From the NCBI RefSeq assembly GCF_000009625.1, contig NC_002678.2, forward strand, positions 744,001 to 808,000: DNA of 64,000 nucleotides. Direction: 5' to 3'. Shown here piece by piece: positions 44,869 through 53,666 of the stretch. Origin of the DNA: Mesorhizobium japonicum MAFF 303099. Lineage in GTDB: Bacteria > Pseudomonadota > Alphaproteobacteria > Rhizobiales > Rhizobiaceae. The notes under the pieces are model-generated. The model was not told the origin of the DNA. It did no database searches and worked only from the letters and a program-made list of their open reading frames with translations. How positions within the stretch are numbered: the stretch's first letter is position 1; each line of letters begins with the position of its first letter. Position numbers and translations under genes: made by a program.

Positions 44869-45195
44869 ATGCGAAAACCACGGGACTTCGACTCGGAACT
44901 GAGGGCGCTTGAAGAAAAGGCGCGCGAACTAAAAGCGCGAAAAGTGCAGCAGCTTGGCGAACTGGTGATCGCCACCGGCGCCGACGAGCTCAGCACCGAC
45001 GAGCTGGCCGGCGCGCTGGTCGCGATCACCGAGACCAGAGACGCGGCAAAGCGTGAGGCATGGGCAAAGCGTGGGGTGACGTTTTTCGAAAGCCGGTCCC
45101 GGCGAACTCCTCCGGCATCTCAGCGCAACCCTCGCAGCGCTCCAGCGCAACCGGGCGGCCCACAATCGCCGGCGAGCGGCACGGGCTCGGCATGA
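44869..45195 (+). CDS. traC: TraC-like conjugal transfer protein
   Basis: The 108-aa protein matches Ti-plasmid TraC: a charged N-terminal coiled region (DSELRALEEKARELKARK), then QLGELVIATGADELSTDELAGALVAI. The C-terminal 35 residues are Ser/Pro/Arg-rich and differ from the usual form. TraC helps the relaxase process oriT. AAGGAG precedes the ATG at 44869. It diverges from traA across oriT and runs straight into traD with 1 bp between them. Confidence 0.8.
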   Translation: MRKPRDFDSELRALEEKARELKARKVQQLGELVIATGADELSTDELAGALVAITETRDAAKREAWAKRGVTFFESRSRRTPPASQRNPRSAPAQPGGPQSPASGTGSA

Positions 45196-45196
45196 T

Positions 45197-45415
45197 ATGC
45201 GCACCTGGCAGGTCGAACGGCGCAAGCGGACCCGGCATCTGATCGAGCTCGGCGGGCTCGTCGTCAAGGCAGGCATCGTCGAGCTTACCAGCGACGATCG
45301 CGCCATCATCTATGGCGCGATGCTCTGGATCGCTGCCAAGATGCAGAGCCATGAAAGCGAGCATGCGCGCGAGCTGTGGGCCGCGAAGGGAAAGCAGGCT
45401 TTCGATGCGAAATAG
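45197..45415 (+). CDS. traD: TraD-like conjugal transfer protein
   Basis: The 72-aa protein has the TraD core RTRHLIELGGLVVKAGIVEL and the C-terminal LWIAAKMQSHE region. In Ti plasmids TraD is a small mobilisation accessory encoded between traC and traG. It starts one base after the traC stop, so the two are translated together. The expected coupling-protein gene traG does not follow; the next 190 bp hold nothing recognisable. Confidence 0.82.
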   Translation: MRTWQVERRKRTRHLIELGGLVVKAGIVELTSDDRAIIYGAMLWIAAKMQSHESEHARELWAAKGKQAFDAK

Positions 45416-45607
45416 CGTGAAGAGCAAATGGGTCAGCGATCGGAGCGTTGGTCGGCGCGAGGGCGGCGGCGCGAAGCCACGCATAGCGTAGTCCAGCCCG
45501 CACTGCGCCAGCGGCCTACATTGCGTTTAAAGGTGTGGAATGTCTCAATTGGGGCGATTGCAGACTGTCGCCTTCTGACGACGGCAAGAAGGTAGCGGAC
45601 GTTCATT

Positions 45608-46879
45608 TTGCTCGTGCGCAGCACCGAGCTGGCCCGAAGCGAGCACGCTAGTCGCATTGGCGAAATCCAGATACAACGGCTAATCTTCGACCTCGGCAAG
45701 TTCGGAGCGCACAGCGGAACCGGCGTCTGGCGCACGGTGTATTCGCCCGAATGGGTCGCGGCAGCCGACCAGTTCGCTGAATGGTGCAGAGAAGCGGGTT
45801 TGGCTGTGCATAGCGACGCGGTCGGCAACGTCTGGGGAAGGCTTGAAGGCGAAGAGCCCGGCCCTTCGATCGTGTCCGGATCGCATATCGACAGCCAGAC
45901 GCCCGGGGGGCGCTATGACGGTGCCTTGGGCGCGATCGCCGCGCTGGTCGCGGTTGACGCGCTTGCAAAGCAGTTTGGTAAGCCCCGCCGCACATTGGAG
46001 GTGCTGGCACTTTGCGAGGAAGAGGGAAGCCGTTTCCCTGCGGCAAGTCTTTGGGGCTCGCGTGCCATAACCGGCTGCATCGACCCGCGCGAATTTGACG
46101 AACTGGTAGACGGCGACGGTGTTTCGATTGGCCAAGCGATGAAGGCTGTCGGACTTGATACCAACGACCTCGGCAAGGCGCAGCGCGACGACATTGGCAC
46201 GTTCATCGAGCTCCACATCGAGCAGGGTCCCGTCCTCGAAGCCGCCGGTCTTGGGGTCGGCCTCGTCACCGCAATCAATGGACTGCGTCACTACCGCGTG
46301 GAGCTGGCCGGCGAGGCAAATCACGCCGGCGCCTTTCCGATGGATGCGCGCCGCGATCCGATGGCGGGGTTTGCGGAAATCGCCGGCGGCCTCATTTCGA
46401 CGGCGGAACGTTGGGGAAGGCCGGCGGTAACAACCGTGGGGCAAGTTAGCGTCGAACCCAACCTGCCCGCCATCATTCCTGCGAAAGTCACTTTCATGAT
46501 CGATGCCCGGCATCCTGATCCAGATGCTGTGCAGCGGCTTTATACCCTGCACGAAAATCTGATCCATGAGGTTGCGGATCGTCGCGGCCTGAAAGTGAAG
46601 ATCACGGTGGTGGAAAACCAGGTGCCTCTGATCTGCCACCCCGAAATCGTCACGGCAATCAAGGCAACAGCAGAGGAGCAGGGCATCCGGCTAAGCAATC
46701 TGTCCAGTGGCGGCAGCCACGACACGCAGCAGATGTCGAGGATCGCCCGTGCCGGGAGGATCTTCGTCAGAAGCAAGGATGGTAGGAGCCATACCCCCGA
46801 AGAGTTCTCTTCGATCGATGACATCGTTGATGGCATTAAGGTGCTTGCGGGTACGCTCTACAAGCTGGCCTATTGTTAA
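45608..46879 (+). CDS. M20-type Zn-dependent hydrolase (hydantoinase/carbamoylase family)
   Basis: The 423-aa enzyme matches the amidase/hydantoinase/carbamoylase branch of M20 peptidases (N-carbamoyl-amino-acid hydrolase, allantoate or ureidoglycolate amidohydrolase). Metal ligands are in SGSHIDSQTPGGRYDG, ALCEEEGSRF and ELHIEQGPVLEA, with a C-terminal SGGSHDTQQ. Residues 215-330 are the lid/dimer domain (LAGEANHAGAFPMDARRDPM). The frame starts at TTG 45608, with no ATG near the conserved start. The substrate cannot be told. It sits alone after the tra genes. Confidence 0.87.
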   Translation: MLVRSTELARSEHASRIGEIQIQRLIFDLGKFGAHSGTGVWRTVYSPEWVAAADQFAEWCREAGLAVHSDAVGNVWGRLEGEEPGPSIVSGSHIDSQTPGGRYDGALGAIAALVAVDALAKQFGKPRRTLEVLALCEEEGSRFPAASLWGSRAITGCIDPREFDELVDGDGVSIGQAMKAVGLDTNDLGKAQRDDIGTFIELHIEQGPVLEAAGLGVGLVTAINGLRHYRVELAGEANHAGAFPMDARRDPMAGFAEIAGGLISTAERWGRPAVTTVGQVSVEPNLPAIIPAKVTFMIDARHPDPDAVQRLYTLHENLIHEVADRRGLKVKITVVENQVPLICHPEIVTAIKATAEEQGIRLSNLSSGGSHDTQQMSRIARAGRIFVRSKDGRSHTPEEFSSIDDIVDGIKVLAGTLYKLAYC

Positions 46880-47380
46880 GCACCTGCTATGCGGAAAAAT
46901 TTCCAATGAACCCTTCTCGCAGCAGGCCGGCACGCCAACCCGTATTAACGAGATCTCAGAGTCTCCTTCTCGTATCCCCATGGCAAACTCCGGCGACAAC
47001 TCTTTTGGTTGCATTGGTGATCTTCGCGTCGGCGCTGGCCGTCAGATACTAAGATATTGTTTTTGATCAAATCTCAATCCGCCGACCCTCTGCTCAGTCT
47101 TCAAGAACTAGCTCTATCGTGCTCGGGTCGTGCACAGCGCTGCGGGCGGCTTTGCAGCCGGCAGCGTGAGAATCCGACCAAGCCGAGCCCATAGTCATCG
47201 GGACGTCTGCTTTTAGGCGGACCCAAAGTTGACCTCAACGACCGGGTTCAGGCGCAAAGCTGCCATTCCTCCGCGCGCCAAAACTGAACGAATCCACGTC
47301 AAAAGGCAACCACTTCCGGCGGACTTAATTAAACGGTCGCGATTGTCGAGGCCCGGAAAGGCCGTTAAGGGGCCGTGTAT
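46880..47380. other. Stretch without a gene, left of the IS110 remnant
   Basis: About 500 bp with only short frames that show no family pattern. It ends at the inverted repeat that marks the insertion sequence. A TTTTTGATCAAATC stretch near 47060 is A/T-rich but not a complete FNR/FixK box. Confidence 0.5.
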
Positions 47381-48464
47381 GGACGGCTCTCCGTTGGCAA
47401 GGGATTTTTGAGGCTTTTGCAGTCGCTGGTTGGTGCGGCCATGTATCCGACCTGTAGGTGCGGCCTTTCATGTGCCGCTGGCCATAATGCCATACGCGCG
47501 GCTCAGGTCCCGATCGTAAGCTCGCACTCGAGGTGCACGGCCCCAGTGGGTTTTCCTGATCCGGCGGCTTCAACCGGCTTTGTGCATTAGCTCCTGTGCG
47601 CCCTTTCCAACCTCGTCGGCGATCGCTCGCCCTGTCTATCCTATGCGAATGTCCGGCTCCCTGTAGCGCCCGCCGTTTGTCATCAATGCCCAAACCATCC
47701 GGGCTGTCTTGTTGGCCAGCGCAACCGCTGCAACCTTGGTCGTTCGCCTCGCCATCAACTGCATAAGCCATGTCCTCCTGGTTCCGTTCCGCTCGGCATA
47801 GCGGATGACCGCCATAGAACCGACCACGAGCAGCTGTCGCAGGTAGCGATTACCAGCCTTGGAGATGCTGCCGAGCCTCTCCTTGCCTCCGCTCGAGTTC
47901 TGCTTTGGAACGAGCCCGATCCAGGCCGATAGACAGCGTCCCGACTTGAACGCATGCGGATCGGCGACGGTCGCTATGAACGCGCTCGCCAGCAGCGGAC
48001 CGACCCCGGGGGCGGTTGAGCATTAACCGCACCCGGTGCAGCATCATCACGCTTTGCTGCTCGGGCGACTTTACCGGAACGAAGCGCATGGTCGGTCGGG
48101 TCACCGCCTCGCAAATGGCCTCTGCATCGGCCGCATCATTCTTCTGACGCTTCAAATAGGGCTTCACATATTGTGCCGGCAGCAGCCGAACATCGTGGCC
48201 TCGCGCGATGAGCTCGCGAGCCCAATAGTGCGAGGAGCTGCAGGCCTCGATCCCGACCAGGCATCTTGGTAGCCTCTCGAAGAACCCTAGCACGCGCCCG
48301 CGGGTCAGCTTCCTGCGAACGACAACCTCGCCCGCCGCATGCACGCCATGGATTTGAAACACGGACTTCGCGATATCCAGACCAATCGTCATAACGTTGC
48401 TCATCATAGCGCTCCTCCATCTCTGATCCCGCGAACATACCGCAGGGAGGGAGGAGAGCCGTCC
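47381..48464. mobile_element. Degenerate IS110-family (IS1111-type) insertion sequence
   Basis: The perfect 12-bp pair GGACGGCTCTCC (47381-47392) and GGAGAGCCGTCC (48453-48464) bounds about 1,084 bp that contain an IS110-type transposase remnant. Subterminal inverted repeats are typical of the IS1111 group. Intact members are about 1.4 kb, so roughly 300 bp are missing, which agrees with the internal deletion in the transposase. Confidence 0.75.
47636..48407 (-). pseudogene. IS110 transposase with internal deletion and frameshift
   Basis: The N-terminal part reads in frame (TIGLDIAKSVFQIHGV, the RuvC-like DEDD start, through NDAADAEAICEAVTRP) to about residue 130. The central region up to GVGPLLASA is then missing. 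The C-terminal part continues in another frame with the conserved SSGGKERLGSISKAGNRYLR and the ARMVWALM tail, ending at 47636. Together these give about two thirds of a normal 340-aa transposase, so it is inactive. Confidence 0.85.
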
Positions 48465-48544
48465 ACCGCATCAAAAGCTGACAGGCAGGTTCCAGGCGCG
48501 AAATTCCCTTTAACGAGGCCGCTCAGTGCGGCTCTTAAAGGACC

Positions 48545-48793
48545 CTAGAATCGATCGCTCAACTTGCTGTGCCACGAGCGTCTCTTGCGCCACAATTCCT
48601 GAATCAACCGCCCCAGATACAGGAGGCGACGCCTCAGATGTTGGCCAGCGTAACCTGCATCGCGATAGTCAGTGATGAATTTTTCGACACTTGCACGCGT
48701 GGGCGCCGCTTCAACTTCGTGACCGTTAAGCTGCAACCTCTTGACGGTCCTGGCTCTTGAGTAATGTGAACCGCCGATGACCACAATTTTCAT
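48545..48793 (-). pseudogene. Broken fragment of an NmrA-like NAD(P)-binding gene
   Basis: From the ATG at 48793 the first about 24 codons (MKIVVIGGSHYSRARTVKRL and following) closely resemble the start of the intact NmrA-like reductase at 55304 (MKIVVIGGTGLIGSKTVERL). The glycine pattern of the nucleotide fold is damaged. Later sequence matches only in a shifted frame (AMQVTLANI against AQVVIDLAN), and the frame then ends. GAGGAGAA still precedes the ATG. It is a decayed paralogue near the IS remnant. Confidence 0.6.
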
Positions 48794-49255
48794 GTCGGTT
48801 CTCCTCGTCAGCATTGAAGTCCTGAAGGCTAGATCGGCGGTCGGCTTTGTCCCAGCGGGCACTACAAGAGCATGGCCTTTCCAGGGCTGGAAGCGAGTGC
48901 CTGAATGGAGGTGGGGTACGACGTCGAGGAGCAGGAATGCCTATGCCGAGGCATAAATCGGAGTAAACAATTTTAGTCTGATTGCCGCGCGCACTACGCC
49001 TGACATGCGGAAATGTCAGCTGTGACCATCCAGCCCCCTGGCAATATGCATGGCGTCCTCGCCATCCAGCCAGCCCCTCGCTCTGGAGATGATCAACGAA
49101 AGTATCGGACACGTCAGCCCTCGGCACGATGGCTCACATACCGCCACGACTGCAATAGTCTTCTCCGCAAGAAAACTCGAAGAGCGTCGCCTTTGGTTGC
49201 TCGATATATGCAATCGCCAAGGAGGCTACTTTTCGGCAACGTAGGAGCCGCCATT
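48794..49255. other. Upstream region of the Rieske gene
   Basis: About 460 bp with no convincing separate gene. The Rieske frame stays open upstream to 49013, and a second frame (49050-49244) ends in ERRLWLLDICNRQGGYFSAT, which weakly recalls the TRRDFLYIATG signal of bacterial Rieske proteins. It may hold the damaged membrane anchor of that gene. Confidence 0.45.
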
Positions 49256-49738
49256 ATGGCCGATATTCTCCAAAGGGAATCTGGCAGTGCCGAACACGCA
49301 GTGGCCACCGAGGAACTGACCTCGGTCGAGGTCGACGTCTCCGCTCTAGCGCCGGGAACGTCGGTGGTTGTCAACTGGAACGGCAAGCCCGTCGTCGTGC
49401 GACACCGTACCGAAAAAGAGCGAAAGGACAGTGAGGCGGTCAATTTGGCCGACCTCAAGGACCCGATTGCGCGCAATGCCAATCTGCCGGCAGATGCTCC
49501 GGCAACCGATGCCAATCGCGCCGCGCCCGGGAAGGAAGCATGGATTGTGATAGTCCAGGTTTGCACGCATCTGGGCTGCATCCCGTCCTACAAAGAAGGC
49601 GATTTCGGCGGCTGGCTCTGTCCGTGCCACGGGTCGCAATACGACAGCGCCGGCCGCGTTCGCAAAGGACCGGCACTTGAAAACATGGCGGTGCCGGAGT
49701 TCCAATTCATCTCCGATACCAAAATCCGTATCGGCTAA
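49256..49738 (+). CDS. Rieske [2Fe-2S] protein of bc1 type, lacking an obvious membrane anchor
   Basis: The 160-aa protein matches the ubiquinol-cytochrome c reductase iron-sulfur subunit. [20 protein letters not shown] begins the soluble domain, [12 protein letters not shown] follows, and the cluster box is Cys103-Thr-His105-Leu-Gly-Cys108 and Cys122-Pro-Cys124-His125. Ligands are C103, H105, C122 and H125; C108 and C124 form the disulfide. The Tat-type N-terminal helix is absent from the ATG at 49256, which follows GGAG. Either the anchor is lost by frameshift or this is a soluble form. Confidence 0.85.
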   Translation: MADILQRESGSAEHAVATEELTSVEVDVSALAPGTSVVVNWNGKPVVVRHRTEKERKDSEAVNLADLKDPIARNANLPADAPATDANRAAPGKEAWIVIVQVCTHLGCIPSYKEGDFGGWLCPCHGSQYDSAGRVRKGPALENMAVPEFQFISDTKIRIG

Positions 49739-49754
49739 GGCGGAGGACATTCGG

Positions 49755-51035
49755 ATGCGCGAGGGCCATTCGACCTACAAGCCAAAGACCGGTATCGAAC
49801 GCTGGCTCGACGGCCGGCTGCCACTGCCGCGGGTGGTGCATGACTCCTTCATCGTTTATCCCGTGCCGCGGAACCTCAATTTCGCGTACACGTTCGGCGG
49901 CATCCTGACAATGATGCTGGGGCTACAGGTCGCGACCGGCATCGTGTTGGCTATGCACTATGCAGCCGATACAACTCTTGCCTTCAATACCGTGGAGAAA
50001 ATCGTACGGGATGTGAACTCCGGCTGGCTCTTACGATCCCTGCATGCAAACGGCGCGTCGTTTTTTTTCATCGCCGTCTATGTCCACATTTTCCGGGGTC
50101 TTTACTACGGCTCCTACAAGGCCCCACGCGAGCTACTTTGGATACTCGGTTGCCTTAACGTGCTGCTTATGATGGCGATAGCCTTCATAGGCTATGTGTT
50201 GCCGTGGGGACAAATGTCGTTCTGGGGCGCGACGGTGATCACTAACTTCTTCACGGCAATCCCGCTCGTTGGCGGATGGATCCAGAAGCTGTTGCTCGGT
50301 GGTTTCGCAGTGGAAAACCCAACCCTCAATCGTTTCTTCGCTCTGCACTATCTTCTGCCATTCTTGCTCATCGGCAATGTCACTTTACACATCTGGGCGC
50401 TTCACGTAGTAGGCCAGAACAATCCAGCTGGGATCGACGTGCAGTCGAGCACGGACGTCGTTGACTTCACGCCGCACGCCACAATAAAAGATATATTCGG
50501 CGCGGTAATGTTTCTGATCGTCTTCCTCTATTTTGTATTCTATTTGCCAAATTACCTTGGCCATCCGGATAACTACAGCGCGGCTGACCCGCTAAAGACG
50601 CCATCTCACATCGTTCCCGAATGGTACTTTCTGCCGTTCTACGCCATGCTGCGGGCGGTCAATTTCAATGTCGGACCGATCGACTCAAAGCTCGGCGGTG
50701 TGCTCGCCCTGTTCGGAGCCATCGTTGTGTTGTTCTTCGTGCCATGGCTGGACCGGACGAGCGTGCGTTCGGCTGTCTATCGTCCTCTATATAGGCGCTT
50801 CTTTTGGCTATTCGCCTCGGACGTGATCTTTCTCGGCTGGTTGGGATCCAAACCAGCTGAGGGCTGGTACGTCCCGGCCATGCAGGCGGCGACGCTCTTC
50901 TACTTCGCCTTCTTCATCATCGTCGTGCCGTTGATCGGAATGATCGAAAAACCTCTGCGACTGCCGAACTCGATTACTGAAGTAGTTCTGGAGAGGAACA
51001 AGAAACGACGACCCAAAGATCGCACGGCGTCCTAA
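49755..51035 (+). CDS. Cytochrome b of a bc1-type complex
   Basis: The 426-aa membrane protein is a full-length bacterial cytochrome b that oxidises quinol. The heme His pairs are in [20 protein letters not shown] and [35 protein letters not shown] is the Qo region, and [14 protein letters not shown] is the PEWY loop. About eight helices are seen. GGAGG eight bases before the ATG at 49755 sets the start, 16 bp after the Rieske stop. No cytochrome c1 gene follows, which is unusual. Confidence 0.93.
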   Translation: MREGHSTYKPKTGIERWLDGRLPLPRVVHDSFIVYPVPRNLNFAYTFGGILTMMLGLQVATGIVLAMHYAADTTLAFNTVEKIVRDVNSGWLLRSLHANGASFFFIAVYVHIFRGLYYGSYKAPRELLWILGCLNVLLMMAIAFIGYVLPWGQMSFWGATVITNFFTAIPLVGGWIQKLLLGGFAVENPTLNRFFALHYLLPFLLIGNVTLHIWALHVVGQNNPAGIDVQSSTDVVDFTPHATIKDIFGAVMFLIVFLYFVFYLPNYLGHPDNYSAADPLKTPSHIVPEWYFLPFYAMLRAVNFNVGPIDSKLGGVLALFGAIVVLFFVPWLDRTSVRSAVYRPLYRRFFWLFASDVIFLGWLGSKPAEGWYVPAMQAATLFYFAFFIIVVPLIGMIEKPLRLPNSITEVVLERNKKRRPKDRTAS

Positions 51036-51056
51036 TCAAGCACGCGTTCGACCAAC

Positions 51057-52679
51057 ATGACTGTAGCCCAAAAATGTCTGACGGGCGGCTTGGGCAAGTC
51101 GTTGAATGAAACCTTGGCCGGGATTGGATCCATGATCTGGTGGCATACTCCCCCACCCTACGTCGCGTTGGTCGGCTTGGCTGGGATTGCGGTCTGGCGG
51201 ATGATCCCGCAGCGCCTCTCTGCTGCGAGGCTGTTTGTACAGATCGCCTGCTTCCTCACGATGTCCTTGTTGCTCTTCGATGGTGGCGTCGTCCCATACG
51301 AGTTGACTGCGGGCGACGAACCGGCAGCAAACGCAATCGTAATCGGATTGGCGAAAATCCTCTGGTGGGTTCACTGTGCCTGGGCATTGATCGGATTGGT
51401 CCGGATTTATGTCGTATTTGAACGAAAACCGCACGAGGCGCGTCTTTTGCAGGACCTCGTCGTTGGCGTCGTATACGTCGGGGCGTCGCTGTCGATTCTT
51501 GCGTTTGTTTTTGGGGTGCCAATCGGGGCACTGATTGCGACATCTGGTGCGTTTGCAATCGTGCTTGGATTGGCACTCCAGAATACGCTGAGCGACGTGT
51601 TTTCCGGTATCGCGCTTAACCTTGGCCGACCCTATTTGCTCGGCGACTGGATCGTGCTGAGCGACGGCATCGAAGGCCGTGTCGTTGAGACTGACTGGCG
51701 CGCAACGCACTTGCTTACCCCGGCGAATAATGTCGTGGCGCTACCAAACAGTGTTTTGGCCAAAATGGGCCTGACCAATGTCAGCAGCCCCGATGAAACC
51801 CATGGCCTGTCGATCCTAGTGAGACTGGCGCCGACAAAGTCGCCGGCTGCCATTGTGGAGGCGATGCGCGCCGTATTCCTTAGCTCGGACTCGATCGTAA
51901 AGGCGCCTCCTCCGGTGGTCGCCATCAAAGGCCTAGACGCTGATGCAATCGTGATCGAGCTGTCTTTCAGGGCACCAAATATCGGCCAGAGAATTGCCGC
52001 GAGGAACGACGTTTTCGATCTCGTCTACCGGCATGCCAAGTCCGCAGGTTTACATTTGGCAACTCAATCGTCTTCGATTTCGGCGGCGAGTCTACCGAAC
52101 AGGGAGACCTGGCCCTTTACCGCGATAGAACTGATCGAGGGGACGGCGTTGTTTTCGGCGCTGACGGACCAAGAACGAGAAGCCCTCGCCGAGACGGCTC
52201 TGGTCCGCACTTACCGCAAGGGCGAAATCCTCGTGCGAGAGGGCGAAATGTTGCAGTCTCTGATGATCGTTCGCTCGGGTGTTGTCGTCCGGCAACGTGG
52301 CGAAGAGGCCCATCCGCAGGAAATCGGTCATCTTGCTCCCGGCGACTTCTTCGGAGAGACGGGGTTGCTTGCAGGCTATCGCGAGCCGTTGACATTGCGG
52401 GCTGTGACTCAGGTGGTCGCTTACGAAATAGATCAGCAGAGCTTTGCCCCCCTTCTGCTGAGCCGACCCGAGATGGCCGAAGAGCTCGCGGCGATACTCT
52501 CTGCAAGTATGTCGACGGTCGAAGAAAGCGGCCTGAACAGACAGCGGCATCCGATTTCCAAGTCCGCGCTTCGGGAAGCCATTCACACGGCTTTCCGCGC
52601 GGTGCCGTTCAGGCGCGTGGTGGGGGGCCCGGACAGGGCGCAGAAGAAGAGAGAAAGCCATGGCCATCTTGCAGAATGA
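51057..52679 (+). CDS. MscS-like channel with C-terminal cyclic-nucleotide-binding domain
   Basis: The 540-aa protein has four to five N-terminal helices. A MscS pore helix and beta domain follow at about 150-345 (GALIATSGAFAIVLGLALQN, then DVFSGIALNLGRPYLLGDWI). A CNBD sits at about 365-480 (LFSALTDQEREALAETALVR, PGDFFGETGLLAGYREP). Fusions of this type are gated or modulated by cAMP. It starts 21 bp after cytochrome b. Its last 20 bp overlap the pirin start, so all four genes from the Rieske gene to pirin form one transcript. Confidence 0.88.
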   Translation: MTVAQKCLTGGLGKSLNETLAGIGSMIWWHTPPPYVALVGLAGIAVWRMIPQRLSAARLFVQIACFLTMSLLLFDGGVVPYELTAGDEPAANAIVIGLAKILWWVHCAWALIGLVRIYVVFERKPHEARLLQDLVVGVVYVGASLSILAFVFGVPIGALIATSGAFAIVLGLALQNTLSDVFSGIALNLGRPYLLGDWIVLSDGIEGRVVETDWRATHLLTPANNVVALPNSVLAKMGLTNVSSPDETHGLSILVRLAPTKSPAAIVEAMRAVFLSSDSIVKAPPPVVAIKGLDADAIVIELSFRAPNIGQRIAARNDVFDLVYRHAKSAGLHLATQSSSISAASLPNRETWPFTAIELIEGTALFSALTDQEREALAETALVRTYRKGEILVREGEMLQSLMIVRSGVVVRQRGEEAHPQEIGHLAPGDFFGETGLLAGYREPLTLRAVTQVVAYEIDQQSFAPLLLSRPEMAEELAAILSASMSTVEESGLNRQRHPISKSALREAIHTAFRAVPFRRVVGGPDRAQKKRESHGHLAE

Positions 52680-53586
52680 AGCCACACATATCGACACCAG
52701 CTTTTTGCCCCCATTCCCAGAACGGCCCAGCGACTGCTTGGTACGGCGCGTTTTGCCCACTCTGCACCATCGTACGGTCGGCCCCTTCATCTTGGTCGAC
52801 CAGCGAGGACCGGCGGATCTCGATGTGGGACGGGGTTTCGACCTCGCGCCGCATCCCCATATCGGCATCGAGACTTTGACGTACCTTGTCGATGGAGAGA
52901 TCATTCATCGAGACAACCTTGGTAATGTGCAGACTGTCGGCCCCGGCGAGGTCAACTGGATGGCTGCCGGATCCGGTATTGTGCATTCCGAGCATACCCC
53001 ACCCGCGATGCGAACAACCGGAAGCAATTTGTTCGGCATGCACGCCTGGATAGCGCTTTCGTTGCGGCACGAAGCGGCACCCCCCGATTTCGCACATTAT
53101 GCAGCGTCCGAAGTTCCGAGGACTCGTGACAACGGTGTCGAGGTCACCCTCATCGCCGGGGCGTCCGATGGATTGACCTCACCGGTGCGGACTTTTTCCG
53201 ACCTGGTCTGTGCCGAGATCTTACTCACCAGTGGTTCGCGATATCAGGTGAGGCCCGGATATCACGAGCGTGCAATCTATGTCGTCGCCGGCGAGGTAGA
53301 GATCGTAGGCAAACATGGCACGTTTAGTGAGGCTGAATTGCTAATGCTCGACCCTGGCGTTGAAGTTGTATTGAGGGCACCGGCCTTCCACGCCGCGCGA
53401 TTGCTTCTTATAGGGGGCGAGCCCTTTGCCGAACCTCGGCACATTTACTGGAACTTCGTCTCCTCGTCGGCCGAGCGTATAGAGCAGGCAGAGGCCGATT
53501 GGCGGGAGCGTCGCTTCCCTGGAGTGCCAGGCGAGGAAGTATCCGCTCCTTTGTCAGCTGACCACATCGAAGGGACTGGCGACTGA
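52660..53586 (+). CDS. Pirin family protein
   Basis: The 308-aa bicupin matches pirin, an iron-binding protein with quercetinase or regulatory roles. Iron ligands correspond to His65 and His67 (APHPHIGIETLTYL), His109 and Glu111 (SGIVHSEHTPP) in the N-terminal cupin. The C-terminal cupin is the normal degenerate one (GEVEIVGKHGTF). The ATG at 52660 lies inside the end of the channel gene, with GAGAAAG upstream, so translation is coupled. Rhizobial pirins are linked to redox stress. Confidence 0.92.
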   Translation: MAILQNEATHIDTSFLPPFPERPSDCLVRRVLPTLHHRTVGPFILVDQRGPADLDVGRGFDLAPHPHIGIETLTYLVDGEIIHRDNLGNVQTVGPGEVNWMAAGSGIVHSEHTPPAMRTTGSNLFGMHAWIALSLRHEAAPPDFAHYAASEVPRTRDNGVEVTLIAGASDGLTSPVRTFSDLVCAEILLTSGSRYQVRPGYHERAIYVVAGEVEIVGKHGTFSEAELLMLDPGVEVVLRAPAFHAARLLLIGGEPFAEPRHIYWNFVSSSAERIEQAEADWRERRFPGVPGEEVSAPLSADHIEGTGD

Positions 53587-53666
53587 AGCGCTCGAACTTA
53601 GCGAGTGCACTAAGCCTGAAGAAACTACGCTTGAGGCGTGCCTCGACCAATAGCAAAGCCGGATGG

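Noticed and set aside
43611..44912. 433-codon plus-strand frame opposite traA
   Set aside because: It covers the relaxase domain of TraA in reverse and has no own motif.
47050..47075. FNR/FixK-type anaerobox near TTTTTGATCAAATC
   Set aside because: Only one half-site-like core is present, and no gene starts nearby in the right direction.
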